The position numbers and the translations under genes are program-made. Source: Allobogoriella deserti (lineage in GTDB: Bacteria > Actinomycetota > Actinomycetes > Actinomycetales > Actinomycetaceae). Taken from it: 64,000 nt of DNA. The DNA is taken from positions 309,337 to 373,336 of the forward strand of contig NZ_JBHUEE010000003.1 of NCBI RefSeq assembly GCF_042680605.1, read 5' to 3'. Numbering within the stretch: position 1 is the stretch's first letter; each line of letters opens with the position of its first letter. Positions 1 through 8,376 of this stretch are shown here, in pieces. The notes below the pieces were generated by a model. It did not search any database, was not told the DNA's origin, and was given only the letters and a program-made list of their open reading frames with translations.

Positions 1-892
1 GATCGTCGACGACGGCGAAGTGGCGGGGCGAGGCGGTCGTCGTCACCTCGCCGGTCAGCACGGGGGCGTCGGTGCCGAGACGCAGCCAGGACAGCGTGTC
101 CGCACCGCGGACCCCGACGAGCAGGTGTCCGTCCACCTCGGCCAGGTGGGAGAGCTGGTGTGCCGGGCCGTCGTCACGCGCCGGGAACGTGGCGGCAGGC
201 ACGATCTGCTCGACCCTGCCGGCTGTCCCGTCCCAAGCCACGGCGGCCACCTCGCCGCTGAGTTCGCCCGTGACGAGGATCCGGCCTGCGTGGACGAGCA
301 GGTGGCGGGGTCCGAAGCCGGCGGGCATGGCGAGGCGGTGGGCGTCGGGCTCGGGTCGGCCGGCGGCCAGGCGGTGCGCCCAGATGCTGTCGCTGCCGAG
401 ATCCGCGACGAGGAGATCCTTCCGGTCCGGGCTGAGCAGGCTCGAGTGGGCGTGCGGTCCCTCCTGCCGGGAGCTCACCGGCCCCGACCCGCTGTACCGC
501 AGACGGACGACGGCGTCGGTGGGTCGGCCGTCGTCGGCCAGCGGGACCGCGGCCGTCGTGCCGTCGCCGTAGCACGCGGCGTAGAGCCAGCCGCCGTCCG
601 GATGCACGAGGAGGTGACACGGCGCGGACCCGACCGGCACCGGCGGGCCGAGGGGCTCGAGGGTCTGACCCGGACGGACGGCGTACGCCGCAACGGTGCC
701 GCCGGCCTGCTCCGAGACGGTGTACAGGACGGGCAGCCGGGCATGGCGCGCCAGGAAGGAGGCGTTGATGACGGCGGCGACGCGGCGGGCGCCGGTCACG
801 GTGCCGGCCGTGCTCAGCGTGCCGGCCCAGATGCCGCCGCCGTCGTCCCGATCGCCGTTCACCCCGAACCAGAGGTGCCGGCTTTCGCTCAT
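1..892 (-). CDS. Lactonase-family beta-propeller protein (left-truncated)
   Basis: The reading frame starts at an ATG (890-892) with a weak GAGG upstream and runs off the left edge after about 297 codons, so the C-terminus is missing. Blade-like segments recur, such as SAPCHLLVHPDGGWLY, GPHAHSSLLSPDRKDLL and GFGPRHLLVHAGR; H-x-H/PRHL followed by hPDG-type turns is typical of the seven-bladed Lactonase family (6-phosphogluconolactonase Pgl/YbhE type). Family members hydrolyse 6-phosphogluconolactone or act as cytosolic propellers of unknown substrate; which applies here cannot be told. No signal peptide is visible. It is divergent from the LuxR-type gene with about 160 bp between them. Confidence 0.8.
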   Translation of the reverse strand, partial: MSESRHLWFGVNGDRDDGGGIWAGTLSTAGTVTGARRVAAVINASFLARHARLPVLYTVSEQAGGTVAAYAVRPGQTLEPLGPPVPVGSAPCHLLVHPDGGWLYAACYGDGTTAAVPLADDGRPTDAVVRLRYSGSGPVSSRQEGPHAHSSLLSPDRKDLLVADLGSDSIWAHRLAAGRPEPDAHRLAMPAGFGPRHLLVHAGRILVTGELSGEVAAVAWDGTAGRVEQIVPAATFPARDDGPAHQLSHLAEVDGHLLVGVRGADTLSWLRLGTDAPVLTGEVTTTASPRHFAVVDD

Positions 893-1055
893 CGGGCCCC
901 TCGTTTCTCGTCAACGCCGTGCGCAGCGTCCACGGTGTGACAGCCCTCTTCCGGTTCCGGCGCGGTCCGATAGCATCCCTCTTGCATCAACGATGATCCG
1001 CCTCCCTCCGGCTATGTCATCGGTGAGTACCTGAACGACCACTGGGGGGATACGC

Positions 1056-3656
1056 GTGCAGTTCGTCGAACGGCTGCAACCACAGGCTACGCGCCTGCTC
1101 GACCGGGAGATCCGCTCCGGCGTCGATTGCCTGGTCGTCCGTGGTGAGCAGGGCTCGGGCAAGACGGCCATGCTGGACCGGCTGGCGAGGGCACCCGGCC
1201 GGCGGGTGATCCGCCTTAATGTCATGTGGGGCTCGCTCGAGGACCAGACGATGCTGCTGCATGCGGCCGCCGCCCAGGTCGACGACCTTCTCGGTGCCGA
1301 GGGCGCTCCAGGCGGCGACGCGCCGCCGGCTCTTGGACCGGGCGCAGATCCGGGTACCGAGCTGGTCCGGCAGGTCGAGCGCCTCCTTGCCGCCGGCGAC
1401 GGCGACCCCCGTCCCGTCTGGATCCTGGTCGACGACGTGGACGCCCTGCATGAGGAGTTCGTCCGGGGTCTGCGGTACGTCATCGCGCGCACGGCACACC
1501 TGCCCGGAGGGGTGGTCTGCACAGCCACCTGGCCGGTCCCGGCGCTCGAGTCCTACCAGCGATTGGAACTCGAGCCACTCACAGTCGACGGCGTCCGTGC
1601 CGCGGTGGAATCGAAGACCGGCTTCCCACCGCCGGCGCGCGTGGCCCGCCTGCTGCACGAGTGGACCGGCGGCCACACCACCATGTTGGCCGGCCTGATC
1701 CAGGCCACGACAACCAGTGCGCTGGCCGGGACCCGCCGACTGATGCCCGGTCCGCCGGCTGAACCGACCCGCCGTCACGCCGAGCGCGCTCTCGCGCAGG
1801 TCACTCCCGAGATCCGTAACGTTCTGACCATCGTGGCACTCATCGGCAACCTCGACGAACCGACATTCACGGCACTGACGCACGAGATGGGCGTCGACGA
1901 GCGTCGACTCCGCCAGGCTCAGCTCGTTCGGTCGGTCGGTGCACGTGTCTGCGTCGCAGACGGGATCGTCGCCCGGTACCTCGCCTACCGTGACAGCTGC
2001 ACCCGCGAGGACGCCTGCCGGCGGGTTCTCGCGGCGGCGGAGACGGTCCTGCCGGACGAGGACCGGCTGCTGCTGTCGGCCGCCGTCGCCGACCGCGACA
2101 CCGCGCTCGTGCCGGCGCTGACTGCGGCCGCTGTCGACGCCGCTGCCCACAGCCGGATCGGCCGCGCGTACGAGCTCATCACGCTCACCATGGCGCACAG
2201 CACGGCAGAGACCTACCCTCAGCTCGCCGCAGCCCGAAGCCTGGTCGCCTTCCTCAGCGGGCATCTCCAGGACGCCGCCGACCTGGCGGCTGACGATCTC
2301 GCCCGGTTGGCGCCGTCCCGCGAACGTCTCGAACTCGCCCGGATCGCCCTGTTGTCCCGGGCGCTGCTCGGCGAGGAGGTCGGCTTCAGCGCGCTCATCG
2401 ATGAACTCCTCGTGCACGTGGAGCACGAACCCGAAGCCACGGCGCGACTCGCCCGGACGCTCACCCTCACCGCGATCGCCCTCGGCGATCTCGCCGGCGC
2501 AAAAGACGTGCTCGACCTCGTCGAGCCGCAGCTGCCCGCCCACGAGCGGCAAACCCCGGCTTGGCAGTACCTGCATCTCCGCCTCACCCCGGGAGTCGCG
2601 ACGCCGGATCTGCGCCGTCACTTGCGGCGGTGGCTCGTCGACACCACCGACTCGCACGAACTCTCCTTCGACCTACATGCGGAGATCGCCGCGCACGAGG
2701 AGACCGCCGTCGCGGCGCGGCACCTGCGCGCCCAGCTCGGCCATCAGCTCTCGCCGCTGCACCGGGCCGTCGTGCTGGCCTTGAGCGCCCATGTGGAGAG
2801 CGCACGCGGACGGGCGCAGGACGCCACCCGGTATCTCACCGAGCTGGAGGACCTCCAGGTCCTCGGACACTTCATGCCCACCACCCGAACGGTCTCGCAC
2901 CTGCGGACGGCCGCCGTCGCGGCTCGCGTGGCTCTGCCAGCTCGGGTGGAGGCGGCGGCCACGATGGCGAGCGGAGCCGCACAAGTGCTGCGCCGGGCGC
3001 ACGTCGATCTCGCGCGTGCCGCGTGGTTACTCGCCGCCGGCCGGGACACGCAGGAGGCGGAGCGACTGCTCAACCAGGTGAACCGGGCGGTTTCGCGCGG
3101 GGACGTTCCGCGCGGGACCACCCTCGGCCAGGTGGATCTCGAACTCGTCGGACCCGTGCTGCAGGTGGCCCTGTGCGTCCGTGCCGGCCGGCTGCACGAG
3201 GCGCGCCGTTACGTCCGTTCCGCGCTGCATCCACGGGCCGGTGAGTCCCCGCATGCCGAGCGTGCCCGTCGCCTGGCCCAGGCGCTGCTGGAGGACGGTG
3301 CGACCGTTCCGGACCTGACCGGCGTGCCGGCGTGGGCGGTGCCCGCCGTCGAACGCACGCTCGCTCCGCAGGGTGCACGCGCCCTGGCCGGCGCCTCGGT
3401 GTTGGAGAGCCAGGACTGGCCGGTGCCGCCCCGGGCGCTCGACCTCACCACACGGGAGACGGACGTCGCCGCCCGCATCCTCAAAGGCATGCGGAACCGC
3501 GACATCGCTGCCGAGCTGTACCTCTCGGTCCGGTCGGTGGAGGCCACGGTCACCCAGCTGTTCCGCAAGACGGGCACCTCGTCCCGGGCCGGCCTCGCAG
3601 CCGCGCTCTCGCACCTCGACCGTTCGACGACGACGGGCGGGCGCCAGGGCAGCTAA
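1056..3656 (+). CDS. LuxR-family transcriptional regulator with N-terminal AAA-type ATPase (LAL type)
   Basis: 866 residues from a GTG start preceded by a good ribosome binding site (GGGGGGA at 1044-1050). The N-terminus holds a P-loop, GEQGSGKT at residues 30-37, and a Walker B-like WILVDDVDAL near residue 130. A long Ala/Leu/Arg-rich helical middle looks like TPR-type repeats. The last about 60 residues form a LuxR helix-turn-helix (TTRETDVAARILKGMRNR, then DIAAELYLSVRSVEATVTQL). This is the architecture of large ATP-binding LuxR regulators (MalT/LAL). The signal it senses is not evident; no obvious target operon is adjacent. A paired palindrome follows the stop codon. Confidence 0.9.
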   Translation: MQFVERLQPQATRLLDREIRSGVDCLVVRGEQGSGKTAMLDRLARAPGRRVIRLNVMWGSLEDQTMLLHAAAAQVDDLLGAEGAPGGDAPPALGPGADPGTELVRQVERLLAAGDGDPRPVWILVDDVDALHEEFVRGLRYVIARTAHLPGGVVCTATWPVPALESYQRLELEPLTVDGVRAAVESKTGFPPPARVARLLHEWTGGHTTMLAGLIQATTTSALAGTRRLMPGPPAEPTRRHAERALAQVTPEIRNVLTIVALIGNLDEPTFTALTHEMGVDERRLRQAQLVRSVGARVCVADGIVARYLAYRDSCTREDACRRVLAAAETVLPDEDRLLLSAAVADRDTALVPALTAAAVDAAAHSRIGRAYELITLTMAHSTAETYPQLAAARSLVAFLSGHLQDAADLAADDLARLAPSRERLELARIALLSRALLGEEVGFSALIDELLVHVEHEPEATARLARTLTLTAIALGDLAGAKDVLDLVEPQLPAHERQTPAWQYLHLRLTPGVATPDLRRHLRRWLVDTTDSHELSFDLHAEIAAHEETAVAARHLRAQLGHQLSPLHRAVVLALSAHVESARGRAQDATRYLTELEDLQVLGHFMPTTRTVSHLRTAAVAARVALPARVEAAATMASGAAQVLRRAHVDLARAAWLLAAGRDTQEAERLLNQVNRAVSRGDVPRGTTLGQVDLELVGPVLQVALCVRAGRLHEARRYVRSALHPRAGESPHAERARRLAQALLEDGATVPDLTGVPAWAVPAVERTLAPQGARALAGASVLESQDWPVPPRALDLTTRETDVAARILKGMRNRDIAAELYLSVRSVEATVTQLFRKTGTSSRAGLAAALSHLDRSTTTGGRQGS

Positions 3657-3660
3657 GGGT

Positions 3661-3707
3661 CTGCGGGAAACCGCAGCGGAGACCGTCACGTTTGCGGTTT
3701 CCCGCAG
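3661..3707. repeat. Nested palindromes, likely terminator of the LuxR gene
   Basis: Two hairpins, CTGCGG-GAAA-CCGCAG (3661-3676) and TGCGG-TTTC-CCGCA (3693-3706), are also inverted copies of each other: 15 bases at 3661-3675 pair perfectly with 3693-3707. It begins four bases after the luxR-type stop, so it can act as a terminator. The same CTGCGG-N4-CCGCAG unit occurs as a pair at 54829-54864, which suggests a dispersed extragenic palindrome. Confidence 0.7.
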
Positions 3708-3711
3708 GTCT

Positions 3712-3757
3712 TGTTTCGACCTCCGTCGCTCTGACCTGCAGTGTTAGTGTCGAAACA
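3712..3757. promoter_or_regulatory. Candidate operator of the downstream TetR gene
   Basis: TGTTTCGAC (3712-3720) and GTCGAAACA (3749-3757) form a perfect 9-bp inverted repeat, the second arm ending two bases before the TetR start codon. Placement suggests autorepression; binding is inferred. Confidence 0.45.
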
Positions 3758-3759
3758 CC

Positions 3760-4320
3760 ATGGGGGCACGAGAACGGATCGTCAGCGCGGGCGCCACTGT
3801 GCTGGCGATGTCGCCGGACGGGGAGATCGCCGTCCGTGAGCTGTGCGAAGCGGCGGAGGTCACTCCGGCGACCGTCAACCAGTACTTCGGAGACCGGGTG
3901 GGTCTGCTCACCGCGATCATCGAGCACAGCTTCGGCGAGTACCTCGAGGCGACCGCGACCCTGCCCGACCACCTCGATCCGGTCGAAGAGCTCACGTACC
4001 GGTGGGACGCCCACCTGGAGTTCGCCCGTCGGCAACCCACCCAGTACCGAGCCATGTTCGCCCCTGGCGTGCTGGCGTCCGAGACGGTGCTGGCGCGCAT
4101 CCACGAGCAACTGCTCGACTCGCTGGATCGCTGCGCCGCGCAGCGTCGTCTGGCCGTGCCGCGCGAGGACGCGGCGCGCCTCATCACCTCGAGCTGCGTC
4201 GGCGTCGCGCTGAGCATGCTCGCCGGGGACCCTGCCGCACCGGATTCGGCAGCCGCGAGCCGCCTGCGTGACACCGTGCTCGCGGCGGTCACCGGATCGG
4301 TCTCACAGCCGGCGGCCTGA
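3760..4320 (+). CDS. TetR-family transcriptional regulator
   Basis: 186 residues. The N-terminal about 50 residues read as a TetR helix-turn-helix: GARERIVSAGATVLAM, VRELCEAAEVTPATVNQYFGD and an aromatic NQYFGDR recognition-helix end. The C-terminal ligand domain is divergent and its ligand is unknown. No Shine-Dalgarno is visible before the ATG; the only strong element there is an inverted repeat, so the mRNA may be leaderless. The neighbour downstream is convergent, so the target may only be its own gene or something elsewhere. Confidence 0.85.
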   Translation: MGARERIVSAGATVLAMSPDGEIAVRELCEAAEVTPATVNQYFGDRVGLLTAIIEHSFGEYLEATATLPDHLDPVEELTYRWDAHLEFARRQPTQYRAMFAPGVLASETVLARIHEQLLDSLDRCAAQRRLAVPREDAARLITSSCVGVALSMLAGDPAAPDSAAASRLRDTVLAAVTGSVSQPAA

Positions 4321-4339
4321 GCGGCTCCGTGTGCCCCGG

Positions 4340-4888
4340 TCAGCCGGTGGGCGCCACCCGGTCGCGCAGGTGCTCGACCAGGCCGTCGGCGCCGCGCTCG
4401 ACGACCGCCAGCGTGTCGTAGAAGCCGTCGTGCGGGCCGTACCACGGGTCCGGGACGTCGAGGTCCGCACCCCCTGTTCCGCGAGCCGGGGCGGTGGCGT
4501 CGAACTCACGCCACATGCTGATCCGGGCCGCCTCGCCCGGCGCCCGGTCCGCGAGCCGGGCGAGGGCACGCTCGTGCTGGGCGGTCATGGCCAGCGCGAG
4601 GTCGTAATCGGTGAGCTCATGCGCCGTCACCTGGTGGGCGCTGTGCGCCGGCACGGGGTAGCCGTGCTCGGCGAGGACGGACTGCGCCCGGGGATCGATC
4701 GGGTTGCCGTGTTCCTCGTCGCTGATGCCGGCCGAGTCCACCTCGACGGCGCGGTCCAGCCCGGCCTCGCGCAGACGCTCGCGCAGCACGACGGCACCCA
4801 TCGGCGAGCGGCAGATGTTGCCGGTGCAGACGACGAGGATGCGGTACGGACGGTTCGGATCGGCGGGCAGCGGCGAGTCGTCGGTCAT
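4340..4888 (-). CDS. Low molecular weight protein-tyrosine phosphatase
   Basis: 182 residues. The P-loop CTGNICRS (C21 to R27) matches the C-x5-R-S active site of the LMW-PTP family, and the general-acid Asp sits in DVPDPWYG near residue 143. The enzyme dephosphorylates phosphotyrosine or phosphoarginine in the cytosol. There are about 13 extra residues before the conserved VLVVCTGN-type strand. Its ATG overlaps the TGA of the epimerase gene (ATGA at 4885-4888 read on the minus strand), so the two are translationally coupled. Confidence 0.93.
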   Translation of the reverse strand: MTDDSPLPADPNRPYRILVVCTGNICRSPMGAVVLRERLREAGLDRAVEVDSAGISDEEHGNPIDPRAQSVLAEHGYPVPAHSAHQVTAHELTDYDLALAMTAQHERALARLADRAPGEAARISMWREFDATAPARGTGGADLDVPDPWYGPHDGFYDTLAVVERGADGLVEHLRDRVAPTG

Positions 4889-6162
4889 GCGTCCATGGTG
4901 CCAGCGGGCCGGTCGGCTTCGGGCTCAGCCTCGCCGCCGGCGGCGCGGCGGGCGGCGAGCGAGCCGGCGAGGGAGGCCGTGATCGTCACCCGCGGGAGCA
5001 GCGTGGCCTGGAGCGCGTGGTAGGCGTCGGCCTTGCCCGGGCGGATCTTCGCCGCCGGCCGCCCGGCCGGATCGAGTTCGTGGTGCCACGACCCGGTGGG
5101 GTCGATGAAGGCCGTCTCCGCGTGCGACCACCACTCGGCGTACCGGTGCGCCCAGATCTCGTCACCGGTGACCCGCCACAGGCACGCCGCCGCTCCGAGC
5201 GCCTCGCAGAGCACCCAGTGCAGCCGTTGCCGGATGAGCGGGCGTCCTTCCGGGTCCACCGTGTAGACGAACCCCGGCGCGCCGTCCGCGGCCCAGCCGT
5301 CCGAGATCGCCCGCTCGGCGAGCGCCACGGCCGACCGGGTTATCCAGTCCGGCACGGCGCGGCCGGGGGCCCGGAGCCCGGCACGCAGATGGAGGAGCAG
5401 CCGCGCCCACTCCAGGCTGTGGCCGGGCATGGTGCCGTACGGCTTGAACGGATCGTCGGGATGCTCGCTGCCGTAGGTGTGGTCGGGACGCCAGGCGGCG
5501 TCGTAATGCTCGGGCAGGCGCCAACGGTGACGGTGCGCGGCGTCCACCATGCGGCCGGCGACGCGTTCGGCACGGGTCAGCCACGCCTCGTCACCGGTGG
5601 CGTCGGCTGCGGCGAGCATGGCCTCGACACCGTGCATGTTCGCGTTGGCGCCCCGGTAGTCGCTGAGGGTGCTGAACGCGGCGTCCCACTCCTCGAGGAG
5701 CATCCCGGCCTCCTCATCCCAGAAGTGGGTTCGCAGGACCTCGGCCGCCTGCTCCAGGAGGTCGCGTGCCCCCGCTCGGCCGGCGACGGAGGCGCTCGCC
5801 GTGGCGAGCAGGACGAAAGCGTGCGGGTAGGCCCACTTACGGTCCGCTCGCGCGCCGTCCGGGCCGACGGCGGTGAACCACCCGCCGTGGTGCTCGTCGG
5901 CGAACGTGGTCCGCAGTGCCGCGAGGCCGTGGTCCACGAGGTCCGCTGCGCCCGGGAACCCCAGGAGGCCGCCCAAGGCAAAGCTGTGCGTCATGCGGCA
6001 GGTGACGTAGAGGAAGTCCGGGCGGCCCGGCGTCAAGTCACCGCGGTCGTCCAGCCATCCGAACGCGGCCGCGTTCCGGCTGGCGGCTGCGAATCCGAGC
6101 AGGCGGCGGCTCTCGCGCGCCAACCGGTCGTGATGGTCCGGGTCGTCGACCAGAAGGGACAT
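4885..6162 (-). CDS. AGE-family (N-acylglucosamine 2-epimerase-like) sugar isomerase/epimerase
   Basis: 425 residues from an ATG at 6160-6162, about the usual 400-residue length of the AGE superfamily. Signature pieces are RMTHSFALGGLLGFPGA near the N-terminus, EEWDAAFSTLSDYRGANANMH, and PYGTMPGHSLEWARLLL with the conserved His in a (alpha/alpha)6-barrel context, then RHW-type SWHHELDPAGRP. AGE-family enzymes interconvert N-acyl-glucosamine/mannosamine or act as mannose isomerases and cellobiose epimerases; the exact sugar cannot be assigned. The frame is open far upstream, but similarity starts at this Met. Ribosome binding site is weak. It overlaps the phosphatase gene by 4 bp. Confidence 0.85.
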   Translation of the reverse strand: MSLLVDDPDHHDRLARESRRLLGFAAASRNAAAFGWLDDRGDLTPGRPDFLYVTCRMTHSFALGGLLGFPGAADLVDHGLAALRTTFADEHHGGWFTAVGPDGARADRKWAYPHAFVLLATASASVAGRAGARDLLEQAAEVLRTHFWDEEAGMLLEEWDAAFSTLSDYRGANANMHGVEAMLAAADATGDEAWLTRAERVAGRMVDAAHRHRWRLPEHYDAAWRPDHTYGSEHPDDPFKPYGTMPGHSLEWARLLLHLRAGLRAPGRAVPDWITRSAVALAERAISDGWAADGAPGFVYTVDPEGRPLIRQRLHWVLCEALGAAACLWRVTGDEIWAHRYAEWWSHAETAFIDPTGSWHHELDPAGRPAAKIRPGKADAYHALQATLLPRVTITASLAGSLAARRAAGGEAEPEADRPAGTMDA

Positions 6163-6297
6163 GCCCGCAGCCTGCCACGGGGTGGTGTGCAAGCGGTCGG
6201 GACCGCCGGTGGGCCGGTACGCCGTCGGAAAAATCGGTGACACGGTCCCCGTGCCCGCCGTAGCGTGGTGACACACGAGAAAGGAGGTGGTCCAGAG

Positions 6298-6336
6298 GTG
6301 AAGAACTTTCGGACGCGTGAGGTGACCACCCGCTAG
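6298..6336 (+). CDS. 12-codon ORF with an unusually strong ribosome binding site
   Basis: GTG AAG AAC ... CGC TAG encodes MKNFRTREVTTR. It is preceded by AGAAAGGAGGTGGTCC (6278-6293), which matches the complement of the 16S rRNA 3' end (AGAAAGGAGGTGATCC) at 15 of 16 positions; the GGAGG core lies 10 bases before the GTG. Such complementarity is far beyond what any other gene here has. The peptide is too short for a family assignment. It is followed by a structured RNA (6399-6466) and then by the N-acetyltransferase gene. It may be a leader peptide, a standalone microprotein or a ribosome-binding RNA. Confidence 0.55.
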   Translation: MKNFRTREVTTR

Positions 6337-6398
6337 CCCGTCATGGACGGACCGATGGTCCTCCCGCTCGACGGGCGGCGAGTACCAGGTGGTCACCG

Positions 6399-6466
6399 GA
6401 ACCCGCGGGGCCGTGGATCTCGTCCACCACGGACCCTGGCCGTCTCGGCCGGGACCCCGCGGGTTC
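6399..6466 (+). ncRNA. Predicted three-way-junction RNA element
   Basis: Three perfect helices meet with almost no unpaired bases: P1 6399-6410 with 6455-6466 (GAACCCGCGGGG pairs with its complement), P2 6411-6416 with 6427-6432 (CCGTGG/CCACGG), and P3 6435-6442 with 6446-6453 (CCTGGCCG with a TCT loop, one G-U). It lies 62 bases after the short ORF stop and 170 bases before the arylamine N-acetyltransferase start. It may be a cis-regulatory leader or an independent small RNA; I do not recognise a known riboswitch class. High GC makes chance hairpins likely, but three stacked perfect stems are unusual. Confidence 0.45.
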
Positions 6467-6637
6467 TTCCCTGCCCGGACAGGTTCTGCCGTCCGGGCGG
6501 CGTCGTCGGCAGCCGCCGCGCTGACGTCCGCACCGGGTGTGCCCCCTGCTGTGCAGAGCAGGCCGCCAGCGCGTGCACCGGCCGGGTCGCGGGAACGGAC
6601 TTGCCGTCGGTGGCCGGCACCGAGCACCGTTGAGCAC

Positions 6638-7429
6638 ATGACCCCCGAGGCCGTGGCCGGCTACCTCGACCGCATCGGCGCCGACCGACCCGCGCAGCTC
6701 GACGCCGAGGCGTTGCGGGACCTGCACGTCCGCCACCAGCGGTCTGTCCCGTTCGAGAACCTCAGCATCCATCTCGGCGAGCCCGTCGTCCTCGACGAGG
6801 CGGCGCTGGTGGAGAAGATCGTGGCGCGTCGCCGCGGCGGCTTCTGCTACGAACTCAACGGCGCATTCGCCGCGCTGCTGTCGGCGCTCGGGTTCGAGGT
6901 CAGCCTGCTCGGGGCGAGCACGTTCGCCGACGGTCTCGCCCTTCCCCCGCTGGTGCACATGGCCGTCCGGGTCGACCTGCCGGACGGGCCGTGGCTGGCC
7001 GATGTCGGCTTCGGCCGCGGGTTCGCGTACCACCCGCTACGCCTGGACGACCGCTCCGACCAGCTCGACCGTGAGGGCACCTTCCGTCTGTCCGAGACCG
7101 GCTCCGGTGACCTGCTGCTGACCTGTGATGGCGCACCCAAGTACCGCCTGGAGACCCGCCCGCGACTACTCACCGAGTTCGAACCGACGTGCTGGTGGAC
7201 GCAGACCTCGCCCCGCTCCCGGTTCACCGGCTCCCTCGTGTGCTCCCTGGTCACCGGTGACGGCCGGCTGACCCTGAGCGGCAACGAGCTCGCCCGCACC
7301 CGCGACGGCGTGAGGCATGAGGAGACCCTCGCCGACGAGGCGGTCCTTCCGGCGTACCGGGAGCTGTTCGGGATCACACTCGAAGAGGCGCCACGTGTCC
7401 GCCCTCAGGAACCGGTCCTGAGTCGATGA
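6638..7429 (+). CDS. nat: Arylamine N-acetyltransferase
   Basis: 263 residues from the ATG at 6638. The catalytic triad of the NAT family is in place: C70 in RRRGGFCYELN, H107 in PLVHMAVRV and D122 in WLADVGFG. The VPFENLSIHLGEP segment near residue 38 is also diagnostic. The enzyme transfers acetyl groups from acetyl-CoA to arylamines or related amines in the cytosol. The frame stays open upstream, but conservation begins at MTPEAVAGYLDRIG. No clear Shine-Dalgarno is present, and the upstream short ORF plus RNA structure may affect its expression. Confidence 0.93.
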   Translation: MTPEAVAGYLDRIGADRPAQLDAEALRDLHVRHQRSVPFENLSIHLGEPVVLDEAALVEKIVARRRGGFCYELNGAFAALLSALGFEVSLLGASTFADGLALPPLVHMAVRVDLPDGPWLADVGFGRGFAYHPLRLDDRSDQLDREGTFRLSETGSGDLLLTCDGAPKYRLETRPRLLTEFEPTCWWTQTSPRSRFTGSLVCSLVTGDGRLTLSGNELARTRDGVRHEETLADEAVLPAYRELFGITLEEAPRVRPQEPVLSR

Positions 7430-7509
7430 CGCCGCAACGGCCTCGCCGCTGTTCACCGGTACGGCTCGATCTCACCGGTGCGGCTCACCTCACTGGCATG
7501 GTTCGGTCC

Positions 7510-8301
7510 TCACGGGCACGGCTCGACGCCGATCGGCCCCACAGCGATCCAGACGCCCTCCGGTGCCTGCCCACCGGCGAGCAGGTGGTCGTGGACGACG
7601 ACGGCATCCTCGCCGTCGATCCGCCCGCACTCCTGATCGGCGAGCAGCTCGGCGGTCGGCGGGCCCGGCCAGTCCGGCGGATCCTCGATCTCGGAGCCGA
7701 GCCGCGCCACACGCAGGTAGCCGGTGGGGGCCACGTCCCCCGTGGCCACACCCGCATCGAGAAGCTCGATCAGCACATGCAGCCGCTCGCGCGCAGCCCG
7801 TTCGTCGCGGCTGGTCCCGTCGTACTCGCCTTCGTGACCGAGGGCGTAGGCACTCACCTCGACCGGCTTCCCGTCCCCGTACCACGTCATGGTGGTCGAG
7901 GGCATGTCCGTCACCGTCGGTGACCCGAACTCGATGCCCTCGACAAAGGTCTCGGCCGCGAGCTCGCGCACCTGCTCGATCTCGCAGGCGCCCACGTACG
8001 AACTGCGCCACACTCGGGGGTCGTCGTCGTAGACGGGTCCGGCGTACATCGGCCGAACCGCGGCCGGGCCGTCGGCATCGGCGGCCTCCTGGGTGAGGAC
8101 CCACCCGTCCTCGTAGAGCACCTGGGTGGCCCCGCGGGTGCCGGACGGCCCGCCGAGACTGAGCAGCGGTGCAGCCTGCCCGGGGCGGCCCTCGGGCTGG
8201 TCCGGCTCCGAGCACGGTTCCGGGGAGGGCTCCCCGGGCTCGCACCCCGCTACCGTCCCGGCCACCACGATTGCCGCGGCCGCCGCCAGCCATCTGCGCA
8301 T
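7510..8301 (-). CDS. Secreted lipoprotein of unknown function
   Basis: 263 residues. The N-terminus MRRWLAAAAAIVVAGTVAGCE is a lipoprotein signal with lipobox VAGC, so cysteine 20 is the likely lipidation site and the protein is anchored outside the membrane. The rest contains eight or so acidic, Gly/Pro-rich stretches and no domain I recognise. It is convergent with the N-acetyltransferase gene. Between the two stops, three imperfect copies of CACCGGTRCGGCTC-like sequence occur in 7453-7497. Confidence 0.7.
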   Translation of the reverse strand: MRRWLAAAAAIVVAGTVAGCEPGEPSPEPCSEPDQPEGRPGQAAPLLSLGGPSGTRGATQVLYEDGWVLTQEAADADGPAAVRPMYAGPVYDDDPRVWRSSYVGACEIEQVRELAAETFVEGIEFGSPTVTDMPSTTMTWYGDGKPVEVSAYALGHEGEYDGTSRDERAARERLHVLIELLDAGVATGDVAPTGYLRVARLGSEIEDPPDWPGPPTAELLADQECGRIDGEDAVVVHDHLLAGGQAPEGVWIAVGPIGVEPCP

Positions 8302-8376
8302 CGTTCCCCCTTGCGGGACAGAGTAGAGCCCGGGCGCAGCCGCCGTCTGTGGGGAGATCTCACCATCGACGCCCCG

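Noticed and set aside
1017..2657. 546-codon open frame on the minus strand opposite the LuxR-type gene
   Set aside because: Arg/Gly/His-rich shadow of the real gene; no ribosome binding site or domain.
6278..6293. Antisense copy of the 16S rRNA 3' end
   Set aside because: Similarity stops at the Shine-Dalgarno complement; a very strong ribosome binding site explains it better than an rRNA fragment.
7453..7497. Three CACCGGT-CGGCTC-like repeats
   Set aside because: Short and imperfect; may be chance in high-GC DNA or a decayed terminator; not listed as a separate element.
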